The notes beneath the pieces were generated by a model. The model saw only the letters and a list, made by a program, of their open reading frames with translations. It was not told the origin of the DNA and did not search any database. A DNA stretch of 64,000 nucleotides from NCBI RefSeq assembly GCF_900105625.1, contig NZ_FNSD01000001.1, positions 2,480,001 to 2,544,000 of the forward strand, in the 5' to 3' direction. Positions 34,900 to 43,317 of this stretch are shown piece after piece. Numbering within the stretch: position 1 is the stretch's first letter; each line of letters opens with the position of its first letter. A program made the translations under genes and the position numbers. The DNA is from Terriglobus roseus. Its GTDB lineage: Bacteria; Acidobacteriota; Terriglobia; Terriglobales; Acidobacteriaceae.

Positions 34900-35552
34900 G
34901 CGACGCTCGCTTCACAGTGCTCGACACCGTTCGCCGCCAGCTCGCAGCCGATCCCGACATCAAGGACCTGCTCGCCGAATCGCCGGAAGCTGCGTATGCC
35001 AGGATTCCGCGTACGTACCAGCGCACGGCCCAACTCCATCGTGAAGAGATCCTGGAGCTCTTCTACGATCGTCTGCGTGACTATGACTCGGAGTTGATCT
35101 TCACGGACGAAGCTGGCATAGCGAACGCTGTGCTGCAAGCGATGAACGAGGCGAACGAGACTTTGCTGCTGGTGCCGACCGGCGTGCCGCACGCGTGGCT
35201 TCCCTCCACCGGCATCGGCATCCTGCGCGACGAGCAGCTCACCACACCGGCGCTCGATCAACCGCGTGTGGTCCTCACGGGCTGCACGGCGTGCGTCGCG
35301 ATGAGTGGCACTATTATCCTCGAACACGGCGACGAGCAGGGCCGGCGCGCTGCGACGCTGCTACCTGATCATCACCTGTGCGTGCTGTGGCGCGACCAGG
35401 TCGTTGAGACGCTGAGCGAAGCCATGCAACGCATCACCAGGCGCACCGCGCCCATTACGACCATCGCCGGCCCATCGGCTACCAGCGACATCGAGATGAC
35501 CCGCATCCGCGGCGTCCACGGGCCGCGAAGGCTTACGGCGATCATCCTGTAA
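34896..35552 (+). CDS. lutC: L-lactate utilisation protein LutC
   Basis: This protein of 218 residues has its ATG inside an ATGA overlap with lutB; reading earlier would run far into lutB. The LUD domain has YARIPRTYQRTAQLHREEIL, VPTGVPHAWLPSTGIGIL, LTGCTACVAMSGTIILEHG and HHLCVLWRDQVVETL, ending GPRRLTAIIL, as in LutC/YkgG. It completes the lactate oxidation complex. A GC-rich hairpin at 35575 follows. Confidence 0.9.
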   Translation: MSDARFTVLDTVRRQLAADPDIKDLLAESPEAAYARIPRTYQRTAQLHREEILELFYDRLRDYDSELIFTDEAGIANAVLQAMNEANETLLLVPTGVPHAWLPSTGIGILRDEQLTTPALDQPRVVLTGCTACVAMSGTIILEHGDEQGRRAATLLPDHHLCVLWRDQVVETLSEAMQRITRRTAPITTIAGPSATSDIEMTRIRGVHGPRRLTAIIL

Positions 35553-35574
35553 GGTCGGATGCACTACCTGTCAA

Positions 35575-35594
35575 GGCCGCCTCTATGGGCGGCC
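35575..35594 (+). terminator. Hairpin after lutC
   Basis: GGCCGCC and GGCGGCC arms with a 6-base loop, 23 bases past the lutC stop. There is no T-tract, so termination may be partial and the porin gene could still be read from the lut promoter. Confidence 0.45.
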
Positions 35595-35783
35595 ATCGCT
35601 CGTACGTTCCTCAGGGACACGCGGCACCTTGCGTACGACGGGCAGCACACAGGCACCGGTGTCTGCGATCGTCGTCCGTGCGCCCGACAGAGATCATGCA
35701 AAGCTACCTTGCAGGTAGCCTTGGCGTGTAACCTGATCCCGCTTTCAACAGATCCTCATCTTCGTGTCGAAGGAAATACAAGC

Positions 35784-37250
35784 ATGCTGTCTGGCAGGAT
35801 CCGGACGCAGCCTGCGCGGTATTGCGCTTTTGCAGTTGTTCTTGCATTTGGCATGCGCGTCACGCATGCCCAGCAACCATCTCCGCAATACCGAACGCCA
35901 ACTGCCGCAAATGATCCCAGCGCAGTGCAAACGGCGATCCGCGGTAATTTTGTGGAACGCCTTGCACGCTTCTATGTTGCAGACTGGCGGGGCACGCTGC
36001 CCGTCGGGCCTGCACCCACGCGGCGGGCGTTCGATGCGCCCATCGATAGCCCGCCGTTTCCCGCGGGAGACTGGATCTACGGTGGATCGCCGACAATTGG
36101 TGTGCCGGATACGACGGTCTATCCGCTGATGACGGCGCTGAAGATGGAGAACCGCCGCACGAAGATCTACGGCTGGGCAAAGGGAACGTACAACCAGAGC
36201 ACGAGCCATGACAACAACTACCCGCTCGTCTTCGCTTCAAAGCCGAATACGGCCCGATTGCACCAGGTGGTCACCTTTATCGAGCGCCTTCCCGACACAG
36301 TACAGAACAAGCGATTTGACTGGGGATATCACGTTACTGCGCTGTACTACGGCATCGACTATCGCTTCACCACAACGAAGGGTGTTGTTAGCGGGCAGCT
36401 ACTCGTGTCCAACCGCACGTACGGCTACGACCCACTGACGGAGTATGTCGATCTGTACTTTCCGGTGAAGGATGGTTTGAATCTTCGCGTCGGCCGCTTC
36501 CTGGAACTGCCAGGACTCGATTCGCCGCTGGCACCTGCCAACTACACGATGACGCGTTCCCTCGTTTACGCGGCCGAGCCTGTGACGGAGACAGGCGCGG
36601 TCGCGACGCTGAAGCTGAACAAACAGTGGCTTGTGCAGGTAGGTCTGACGGCCGGGCATGACGTGGCGCCCTGGTCGAGCGGTCATAAACCCTCATTGAT
36701 CGCTTGCGTGGATTATTCGACTACTACGAATCACGACAACTTCTATGCCTGCGCCAACGGTATCAACGACGGGAAGTACGCGTACGACAACGTGCAGCAA
36801 TACGACATGGTGTGGGCTCATAAGTTCAACGCGAAATGGCACATGGCAACGGAGGGCTGGGTGATGTATCAGCGCGGTGTGCCAAGCGTGGCGCAGAACC
36901 TTGCGAATCCCGTACCGACGGAGGATGGCACGCTGGGCGCCATGTGCGCTCCCGGCCAGCTTCGCTGTTTCGCACCGGAATACGCGATAGTCAGCTATCT
37001 GAACCGGGAAATCAGCCCCTCACTGACCGTGGGCTTCCGCGCCGATCTGCTGAATGACAAAAAGGGCCAACGCACCGGCACGGCTACGAAATACACGGAG
37101 AACACGCTGTACCTGAACCGCTACTTCGGCAGCACCTTCCTGGTGCAGACCGACCTCCGATTTGATCACTCGTGGGACAAGCGTGGCTACAACAATGGCA
37201 GGGCCCGCAACCAGTTGGTGGGCGGCATAAGCCTGGTGCACCGCTACTAG
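35784..37250 (+). CDS. Outer-membrane beta-barrel porin (OmpL-like, bbp2 family)
   Basis: The ATG at 35784 behind AAGGAA gives 488 residues with a signal peptide ending THAQQ. A longer open frame upstream lacks a ribosome site. The mature protein has the bbp2 layout: a Pro/Asn-rich start, IYGWAKGTYNQSTSHDNNYP, then alternating amphipathic strands (GVVSGQLLVSNRTYGYDPL, LNLRVGRFLELPGLDSPLAP, NAKWHMATEGWVMYQRG) and the end LVGGISLVHRY with a terminal aromatic residue. It should form a passive channel in the outer membrane. Its place after lutABC suggests uptake of lactate or a sugar, by inference. Confidence 0.8.
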   Translation: MLSGRIRTQPARYCAFAVVLAFGMRVTHAQQPSPQYRTPTAANDPSAVQTAIRGNFVERLARFYVADWRGTLPVGPAPTRRAFDAPIDSPPFPAGDWIYGGSPTIGVPDTTVYPLMTALKMENRRTKIYGWAKGTYNQSTSHDNNYPLVFASKPNTARLHQVVTFIERLPDTVQNKRFDWGYHVTALYYGIDYRFTTTKGVVSGQLLVSNRTYGYDPLTEYVDLYFPVKDGLNLRVGRFLELPGLDSPLAPANYTMTRSLVYAAEPVTETGAVATLKLNKQWLVQVGLTAGHDVAPWSSGHKPSLIACVDYSTTTNHDNFYACANGINDGKYAYDNVQQYDMVWAHKFNAKWHMATEGWVMYQRGVPSVAQNLANPVPTEDGTLGAMCAPGQLRCFAPEYAIVSYLNREISPSLTVGFRADLLNDKKGQRTGTATKYTENTLYLNRYFGSTFLVQTDLRFDHSWDKRGYNNGRARNQLVGGISLVHRY

Positions 37251-37346
37251 GAAGTCGAGGAACGGGACACGCGGCGGCTCTTTCTTCTCTCACCGCGAAG
37301 AAATCGATGTACAAACCATCCTGTTTTCTTCTATTGTGTGGAAGAA

Positions 37347-37697
37347 ATGAGCGAACGTCTTCCGTTAAGCGACTCCGACCTTGTGACCCTGCTTGCAATC
37401 CTTCGCCTGGGCGAGGAGGCATACGGCGTCTCCCTGTGTAAGGAAATTGCGTCGATCACCGGGGGCAGCGCTGCTTTGGCTTCTGTCTACAAGGCTCTGG
37501 ATCGACTTGAGCAATCCGGTCATGTTGCAAGTCGCATGGGTCAGCCAAGCGCCGAACGTGGCGGCCGCGCCAAGCGCTTTGTCCATGTGACTGCGAAGGG
37601 GCTGCGCGCTATTGACGAGACGAGAGCCGCGCTGAATCGCCTTTGGAAGGATGTTCCCGCTTACCGTGGCGGCCTGCGGAAGGAGAGATCGCGATGA
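37347..37697 (+). CDS. PadR-family transcriptional regulator
   Basis: This protein has 116 residues from the ATG at 37347; a GTG nine bases earlier is also possible. The winged helix shows LLAILRLGEEAYGVSLCKEI and ASVYKALDRLEQSGHVASRM, the PadR signature, followed by KRFVHVTAKGLRAIDETR. In Acidobacteria such regulators commonly control the membrane protein encoded next to them. Here the next gene starts in an ATGA overlap, so the pair is translationally coupled. Confidence 0.9.
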   Translation: MSERLPLSDSDLVTLLAILRLGEEAYGVSLCKEIASITGGSAALASVYKALDRLEQSGHVASRMGQPSAERGGRAKRFVHVTAKGLRAIDETRAALNRLWKDVPAYRGGLRKERSR

Positions 37698-39304
37698 GAC
37701 AAAACCCGGTGTTGCGCGTCGCACTCTGGCTGGTGGATAAGAGTTCTTCTGGTCCGGACGCGGAAGCCTTTGCGGGCGATCTGCTGGAGTTGTTCCACGC
37801 GGGACACAGCCAATGGTGGTGCGTCACGCAGGCTCTTATGAAAAGCGCGTCTGCGACTCAGCAGGGTCTTCGGGCTTTGCTGCTTCCGCTCGGTTACAGT
37901 TTCGGTTTTGTCTTCCTGCATCCCCTGTGGCAGAAGCTCTACCTGCCCTCTGTTGCTGGTCTGCTCGCGCGGTCTCGCGGCGGAACGGTGCAGTGGCCAG
38001 GCTCAGCAGTGTTGCAGATCATTACCGGGCTGGTGCCTGCCATTCTCTTTGTATGGGTGGGCATCTTCCTTTACGCGATACTGCGTCGTCAATCCATTAC
38101 AAATCATCCGGTCACGGCATTGCTTTCCTTGAACGTTGGCGTCGGTCTTCTCTTACTGACGATGCTTGCAAGGCTGGACGCCGTGCGACACGATCTTCGG
38201 CTTCTGTCCCGCGCAGATTTCTTTTATCCGGGCACTCACGCTCGCTTCAGCGTCCTGTTGTTTCTTAGTCTTTTGGGCGCGGTTGTAATACTCCCGCGCG
38301 GGCCCCGCCGAAAGCGTCCGAGCCACCGCGTGGCGAAACTTGTAGCACGTTGGAAACTAACCCAGGTTGCGCGGAACATAGGACGCATGGCCTTGCTGGC
38401 TCCGGAAACTCGCATGATGAAGGACTGCGGGCCAGCACCTGCCCGCTGGTGGTCCGGTGCGACAGCGATACGGCAAACACGGGTATTGCTCTTGTTGGGA
38501 TCGATGATGATCGCGTGGCCGCGCAGCTCGCAGGCACAGTACACGACGCCGCGACTGATGGCATCGGACGGAAAGCCGTTGGAGTTTGAAGTGGTGTCCG
38601 TGAAGCCGAGCCAGCCCGGCGCCACCGGCATGAGGATCGGTGCGCCGCTGATGAGCGGTGGTCTCGAGATCACAAATATGCCGCCCGAAAATATCGTTCA
38701 GTGGGCCTTCGGTATCTTCCTGAGCGATCAGATTGTGGGTTTGCCGGACTGGGCGAAGCAGGAGCGCTTCGATGTGACGGCGAAGGTCGGTGACGCGGAG
38801 CTTGAGACCTATCGCAAGGTGACTGACCCCATTCGGCACGCGCCGATGTTACAGAAGATCTTGGCCGACCGCTTTGCGATGAAGTTCCACTACGAGACGA
38901 AGGAATTGCCGGTGTACGCCCTGGTGGTCGCAAAGGGCGGCAGCCGGATGACGGAGATCGAGCCCGCCATTGGTCCCAATGGCATGAAGGATGGCGGGGG
39001 CAGGGAAGTAAGGCGTGGCCAGATCCGGAGCATGGGCCAACCGATGTTGCCGTTGGTCAATCAACTGACCATCGAACTCAAGCGTGCCGTTGTCGACAGG
39101 ACCGGGCTTACCGGCTTTTATAACTTCACGCTGCGATGGACACCGGATGAGGAGGCGGCACCAACCAATCATGCTTTGGAAGAGAATGCTGCGCCTTCCA
39201 TCTTCACAGCGCTGCAGGAGCAGCTTGGATTGAAGCTGGAACGCACCAGGGCACCCATGCAGGTTCTTGTGATTGACCGTCTTGAGCGTCCCTCGGTTAA
39301 TTGA
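37694..39304 (+). CDS. Fusion: PadR-linked membrane domain plus TIGR03435 domain
   Basis: The gene starts in an ATGA overlap with padR and encodes 536 residues. The N-terminus (WLVDKSSSGPDAEAFAGDLL, WWCVTQALM) is the prefix found in PadR-associated acidobacterial permeases and is followed by four membrane segments (about 60-225). A fifth segment (about 270-290, ending SSQAQ) resembles an internal signal anchor. Residues about 300-536 are a complete TIGR03435 domain (LEFEVVSVKPSQPGATGMRI, KILADRFAMKFHYETKELPV, VDRTGLTGFYNFTLRW, MQVLVIDRLERPSVN). The usual MacB-like permease is absent. The fusion may act as a sensor of the envelope; function unknown. Confidence 0.82.
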   Translation: MRQNPVLRVALWLVDKSSSGPDAEAFAGDLLELFHAGHSQWWCVTQALMKSASATQQGLRALLLPLGYSFGFVFLHPLWQKLYLPSVAGLLARSRGGTVQWPGSAVLQIITGLVPAILFVWVGIFLYAILRRQSITNHPVTALLSLNVGVGLLLLTMLARLDAVRHDLRLLSRADFFYPGTHARFSVLLFLSLLGAVVILPRGPRRKRPSHRVAKLVARWKLTQVARNIGRMALLAPETRMMKDCGPAPARWWSGATAIRQTRVLLLLGSMMIAWPRSSQAQYTTPRLMASDGKPLEFEVVSVKPSQPGATGMRIGAPLMSGGLEITNMPPENIVQWAFGIFLSDQIVGLPDWAKQERFDVTAKVGDAELETYRKVTDPIRHAPMLQKILADRFAMKFHYETKELPVYALVVAKGGSRMTEIEPAIGPNGMKDGGGREVRRGQIRSMGQPMLPLVNQLTIELKRAVVDRTGLTGFYNFTLRWTPDEEAAPTNHALEENAAPSIFTALQEQLGLKLERTRAPMQVLVIDRLERPSVN

Positions 39305-39446
39305 TCGGGAGGGCCCTTGGCGGTTATCAGCCGGGGAGGCGTTCGCCGCGAAGTTTCCGACTTCTGCGACGCGCCCGTTGTGGGGCGCATCTTCTACTGG
39401 TCTGAGCGGGAGCGCCGACTGCTCTTCGTCTCCAGGAGCAGAACTG

Positions 39447-39761
39447 ATGCCCGTCGATCGTAAGAGGTTTTCATCGTGCCCGATTGAGCGCACTCTCGCC
39501 GTCTTGTCTGGGAGATGGAAGGCGGTTGTCGTTCTGAATCTGTTCTCGGGAAGCAAGCGATATTCCGACCTTCTTCGTCATGCCACAGGCGTCACCGAGC
39601 GCGTTCTTACGCAGGTTTTGCGTGAGTTAGAGGAGGACGGTGTTGTCCAAAAAACAGATGGGTTCTGGCGTCTGACGGAACTTGGGTTCAACCTTATCGC
39701 TGCCATGAATGGCTTGCTGGCCTGGGGCGTGCAACACGCGAATGCTCTGCCGGAGCGCTGA
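39447..39761 (+). CDS. HxlR-family transcriptional regulator
   Basis: The ATG at 39447 behind AGGAG gives 104 residues and the typical HxlR start CPIERTLAVLSGRWKAVVVL (12-31). The winged helix continues with KRYSDLLRHATGVTERVLTQ and LRELEEDGVVQKT. HxlR regulators often respond to electrophiles or quinones and control adjacent oxidoreductases. The SDR gene 141 bases downstream in the same direction is the probable target. Confidence 0.88.
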   Translation: MPVDRKRFSSCPIERTLAVLSGRWKAVVVLNLFSGSKRYSDLLRHATGVTERVLTQVLRELEEDGVVQKTDGFWRLTELGFNLIAAMNGLLAWGVQHANALPER

Positions 39762-39902
39762 GAGCGGAGTTATTACTCCGTGGATTTCATTCCAGTCGTC
39801 AGGACATACTGCCCTTGAACGAGTGGAATGTGGATAGGCGCTGCAGCAAGTGCGGGCATGCCTCCCTTCCCAAGTTGCAGACAAGATGGAAGGCTCTTAC
39901 TC

Positions 39903-40613
39903 ATGATGACTGGTCAGCAGGTTGTGATTATCGGTGGCTCGGAAGGCATCGGACTCGCTGTTGCGAAATTGGCACGTGCCCTTGGCGCTCGTGTCATGGC
40001 TGTTTCCAGAACGAAGGAAAAGCTTGAGGACGCTCGGAAAACCGTAAGCGGCTTGGAGACTCGCGTCGCGGATATCAATGACGCCGCCGCGATGGAAGAA
40101 GTCTTCTCTGAGCTTTCAGCGGTTGACCATGTCTACATCGCGGCGGGCAGCACCAAGCTTGGCGGGCCGCTGGATAACCCATTGAGCGAGTTTCGTCACA
40201 AATTCGACGAGCGTCTCTGGGGCGCGATCGACGTGGTTCGCGCCGCACATCGTCACATGCGTCCGGGCGGTTCGTTTACCTTTACCGGCGGCCTGTCTTC
40301 CGACCGCCCGGTACCTGGCGCCTGGGTTTCCGGGATAGGAACGATGGCAACGGAGCAGTTGGCGCGCGTGCTTGCGTTGGAGCTTGCGCCCCTGCGCTTC
40401 AATGCCGTAGCGCCCGGGTACACCGATACGCCGATGTGGGACAGCATCTTTCCAGGGAGCGGTGCGCTGGCGCTGAGCGACGTGGCCAGGAAGAATCCTG
40501 TGGCCCGCCTCGTGACTGCAGACGAAGTCGCGCAGGCGGTATTGCTGCTGATGCAAAACGGCGCGATCACGGGTGAGACGATCCACGTGGATTGCGGAGC
40601 GCGGCTGGTGTAA
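39903..40613 (+). CDS. Atypical short-chain dehydrogenase lacking the YxxxK motif
   Basis: This protein has 236 residues from the ATG at 39903. The Rossmann half is normal (VVIIGGSEGIGLAVAKLARA, VADINDA, YIAAGSTKLGGP), and the C-terminal NAVAPGYTDTPMW and GETIHVDCGARLV are SDR-like. Where Ser-Tyr-Lys should stand, the protein reads GGLSSDRPVPGAWVSGIGTM and then ATEQLAR, with no Tyr-xxx-Lys. It may reduce by another mechanism or act as a binding protein. It is paired with the HxlR regulator before it. Confidence 0.82.
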   Translation: MMTGQQVVIIGGSEGIGLAVAKLARALGARVMAVSRTKEKLEDARKTVSGLETRVADINDAAAMEEVFSELSAVDHVYIAAGSTKLGGPLDNPLSEFRHKFDERLWGAIDVVRAAHRHMRPGGSFTFTGGLSSDRPVPGAWVSGIGTMATEQLARVLALELAPLRFNAVAPGYTDTPMWDSIFPGSGALALSDVARKNPVARLVTADEVAQAVLLLMQNGAITGETIHVDCGARLV

Positions 40614-40717
40614 CTGCTGCGAGACCGATATCGAAGCTCGATCCCCCCGATCGTGCGACCTGTCGTGAACGATGATCGTCCGCCTTCCGTGCAGAGCGCA
40701 GGATTCGCCGCACTTCG

Positions 40718-43093
40718 CTAGAAGACGAAGGACACACCCATGGTGGCGCGTTGCTGGCGCATGACTCCGTCCATGACGGGTCCGACCACGGTCAGGCTGT
40801 AGCCGGGTAGATCGCCTGGGCTGAAGATATCGTCTTTCGACTTTGACCAGAAGTCCGGTTGCGCGGTGAGAGTTTCTTTGTAATCGGCCCGCAAAAGAAT
40901 GCGGCGCGATGCGCGATATTTCACTCCGCCACCGTACTGCAGACCCACCTGAAAGATACCGCCACCTTCAAGCGGCGGGATGGAAGCGAATCGATAGGCT
41001 GCGGTGATGGCGCCGACGGTGCTGAGGCCCAGCTTGAACCACGGTGAGGCGCGGGTGATGGGTGCTTCGGTGAGGTGCATGAGTCGCAGTGATGGGCCTG
41101 CCGAAACATAGGGGCGCCAGCGCGACTCGCGACGCAGAGGCAGATATTGCAGGTTGTAAGCGACCTCTGTCGTGGAGAGCGTGGCCTCTTCGAAGGTAAA
41201 GTCTGATTGCGTTGTTGGATCGGTGTCCGGACCGGGCACCAGGTTCAGATCTGCGAATGCCAGCATGAAACCTGTGTGGTTGTAGTCGAACGAGAACTCG
41301 TGCGAAAGGTGCTCATGCGAGTCGAGCGTGACGGAACCACCGAGGTTGAAACCGCTGTGATGCTCGTTGCCGAGAACCAACAGGTAGGGCGGATTATTGG
41401 TCGGGTCGTCTGGGAGGGCCAGGTATCCTACTGCGCCACCGTTCCCGCCGGCATAGCCAGCGAAGCCACCGTGTACGCCGATCTCGACGGAGTAAGGCGG
41501 AAGCCGTTTGGGCGGGTTCAGGTTGATGTCTGCGGTGGTGCCGACTTTGGCTGTCTCGACAATATCGCGCTTAAGCAGCTCCGGCTTGTCCTCTGCGGTA
41601 GCCTCTGCCTTCCCGATGGCATAGCGATGCGCATTGATCTCTGACGAGACCTCCAGCGGCTGCTCAGGCGGCTTCGGATGCTTGAGTCCGAGTCCCATCC
41701 GGATGCCGCCGTACGCGGTAACTGCCAGGTTGTCACGCAGGATGGTATTGCGCAGGGTCAACGTTGTCTGCCGTGTGGCCTGGACGAACTTGTTCTGGTG
41801 GATCGGCATAGCGGCCGTCTGATTGACAGCCGGAACGTTGAGCGGTGCCTCGCAATCGTTCAGACGCACCACGGCCATGCGGTCGTCTGTAACAATCTCT
41901 TCGCCGGTGCCGTTCTTAATGTCCTTCGGTAGCCAGGATCGGGCGACCAGGTTCAAGCCTGTGACACAACCGGTCAACATGAGATCGTTCACGACCTTGG
42001 CGCGTTCGTGGTCGATGTTGTGGTCGATCTGGTGAATGAAGTTCTTCTGCGATGCGGAGAAGCCGATGCCGATGTCCTGGGTGGAAGACGACAGCCATAC
42101 TCTCTGCCCCTGCCACTGATCCTGCGTCGCAAAGACGCGCAGATGATGGCGTTTTGAGAAGGTGTCGAGTGTCTTTGCCAGGCTGAGGGCCGGCTTTTGA
42201 CCTTCGAGGAGCAGTGTTGACATGGGTGCAGTTCGGTAGGCCTGCACCTCAGAGATGGCTCGGACCGTACGATAGGCGGACATTGCGTCAAGGGCGTCGA
42301 CCTCTAACCATCCAGCCGCTTCGAAGGCGCGCAGGATTGCAGACTGCTCGCCGATGAACATCAGGTTCGTCAGGTCGGACGGTATGTGCTTTGGATCGGT
42401 CACGGTGCGATAGGGCTGCCTGCGGACGAGGCCGGTCAGTGCTCGCTCTGACGCCGCGTCCTGGGCGAGTGGAGGTGCGGCAGACTCCGTGCCATGAGCG
42501 ATGGAAAGGGGCTGAGTGGTCAGCAGGATCAGCTCCGTGTTTGCGGGGAGGGAGATCTCCGGATCCGAGAAGCGAAGCAGGGAAGCAGAGGACGCCGTCG
42601 TGAAGATCAAAGCGATGGGGTTGCTGAAGGCGAGTGTGCCCACCGCGCCCGAGGTCTTATGGCTCAACGTGGAAGTGGAGCGAACACCGGCGATGCGTCC
42701 CTGTTTGTTGATCACCTCACGCGAGTTCTCAATCTGTGCGACACGCGCTGCGAGCGGGATGATGGTGCCGTCGGGCAGAATGATGCGCTCCATGTCGAGG
42801 CCGATGGAAGAGGTCTCATGGGTGAAGCCGAGGCCCACGCTGTTGACGTGAACCACCCTGCCCTCTACCTTGCTGCCCATGGGCACCACGATGCCATCCC
42901 CTGCAAAGACGGGCGCAGCGATGACAGCGTGCACCACGGAACCCTTCTTCGAGAGATGTGTGGAGACCCGCTCGGTCAGGCGGACTTCTATCGGTGTCTG
43001 TGCCGGAAGGACAAGCTGTGCTGCTGCCAACGTAGATCCCAGTGCCAGGGCGCTGATAGCCACTGCTATTTGGAACGCTGAGAAAGTTTGCAT
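40718..43093 (-). CDS. LssY_C-domain protein with C-terminal outer-membrane barrel
   Basis: This protein of 791 residues has a signal peptide ending TLAAAQ. Residues about 25-230 are a beta-rich domain (PAQTPIEVRLTERVSTHLSK, GIVVPMGSKVEGRVVHV) like those of cell-surface TrbI-type proteins. Residues about 232-420 form the LssY C-terminal domain (DPSK-like DPKHIPSDLTNLMFIGEQ, AAGWLEVDAL, VWLSSSTQDIGIGF, HQIDHNIDHERAKVVNDL). The last 250 residues alternate as barrel strands (FNLGGSVTLDSHEHLSHEFS, KYRASRRILLRADYKETL) and end in GVSFVF. The three-part layout is unusual; LssY_C normally accompanies PAP2 or DedA enzymes. Confidence 0.72.
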   Translation of the reverse strand: MQTFSAFQIAVAISALALGSTLAAAQLVLPAQTPIEVRLTERVSTHLSKKGSVVHAVIAAPVFAGDGIVVPMGSKVEGRVVHVNSVGLGFTHETSSIGLDMERIILPDGTIIPLAARVAQIENSREVINKQGRIAGVRSTSTLSHKTSGAVGTLAFSNPIALIFTTASSASLLRFSDPEISLPANTELILLTTQPLSIAHGTESAAPPLAQDAASERALTGLVRRQPYRTVTDPKHIPSDLTNLMFIGEQSAILRAFEAAGWLEVDALDAMSAYRTVRAISEVQAYRTAPMSTLLLEGQKPALSLAKTLDTFSKRHHLRVFATQDQWQGQRVWLSSSTQDIGIGFSASQKNFIHQIDHNIDHERAKVVNDLMLTGCVTGLNLVARSWLPKDIKNGTGEEIVTDDRMAVVRLNDCEAPLNVPAVNQTAAMPIHQNKFVQATRQTTLTLRNTILRDNLAVTAYGGIRMGLGLKHPKPPEQPLEVSSEINAHRYAIGKAEATAEDKPELLKRDIVETAKVGTTADINLNPPKRLPPYSVEIGVHGGFAGYAGGNGGAVGYLALPDDPTNNPPYLLVLGNEHHSGFNLGGSVTLDSHEHLSHEFSFDYNHTGFMLAFADLNLVPGPDTDPTTQSDFTFEEATLSTTEVAYNLQYLPLRRESRWRPYVSAGPSLRLMHLTEAPITRASPWFKLGLSTVGAITAAYRFASIPPLEGGGIFQVGLQYGGGVKYRASRRILLRADYKETLTAQPDFWSKSKDDIFSPGDLPGYSLTVVGPVMDGVMRQQRATMGVSFVF

Positions 43094-43317
43094 TGGTTGC
43101 TCTGCCTGCGTGCTTATGGGTATGAGGCCATACTAGCGATTGCACACGAAGCTGGGGAATCACCCGATGAGGGGACCGTCAAAGAGTTCAACGCGAAGCA
43201 CTTCTTTCGTGTTCACCGATGGCAGGGTTCCGGATGAGTCCCGTATCGGTGCAGTGTACGAATTCACCCCCTGCTATCGAGATTCGCTGGTGTAGCCTTT
43301 CTGAAACAGGGAGACAC

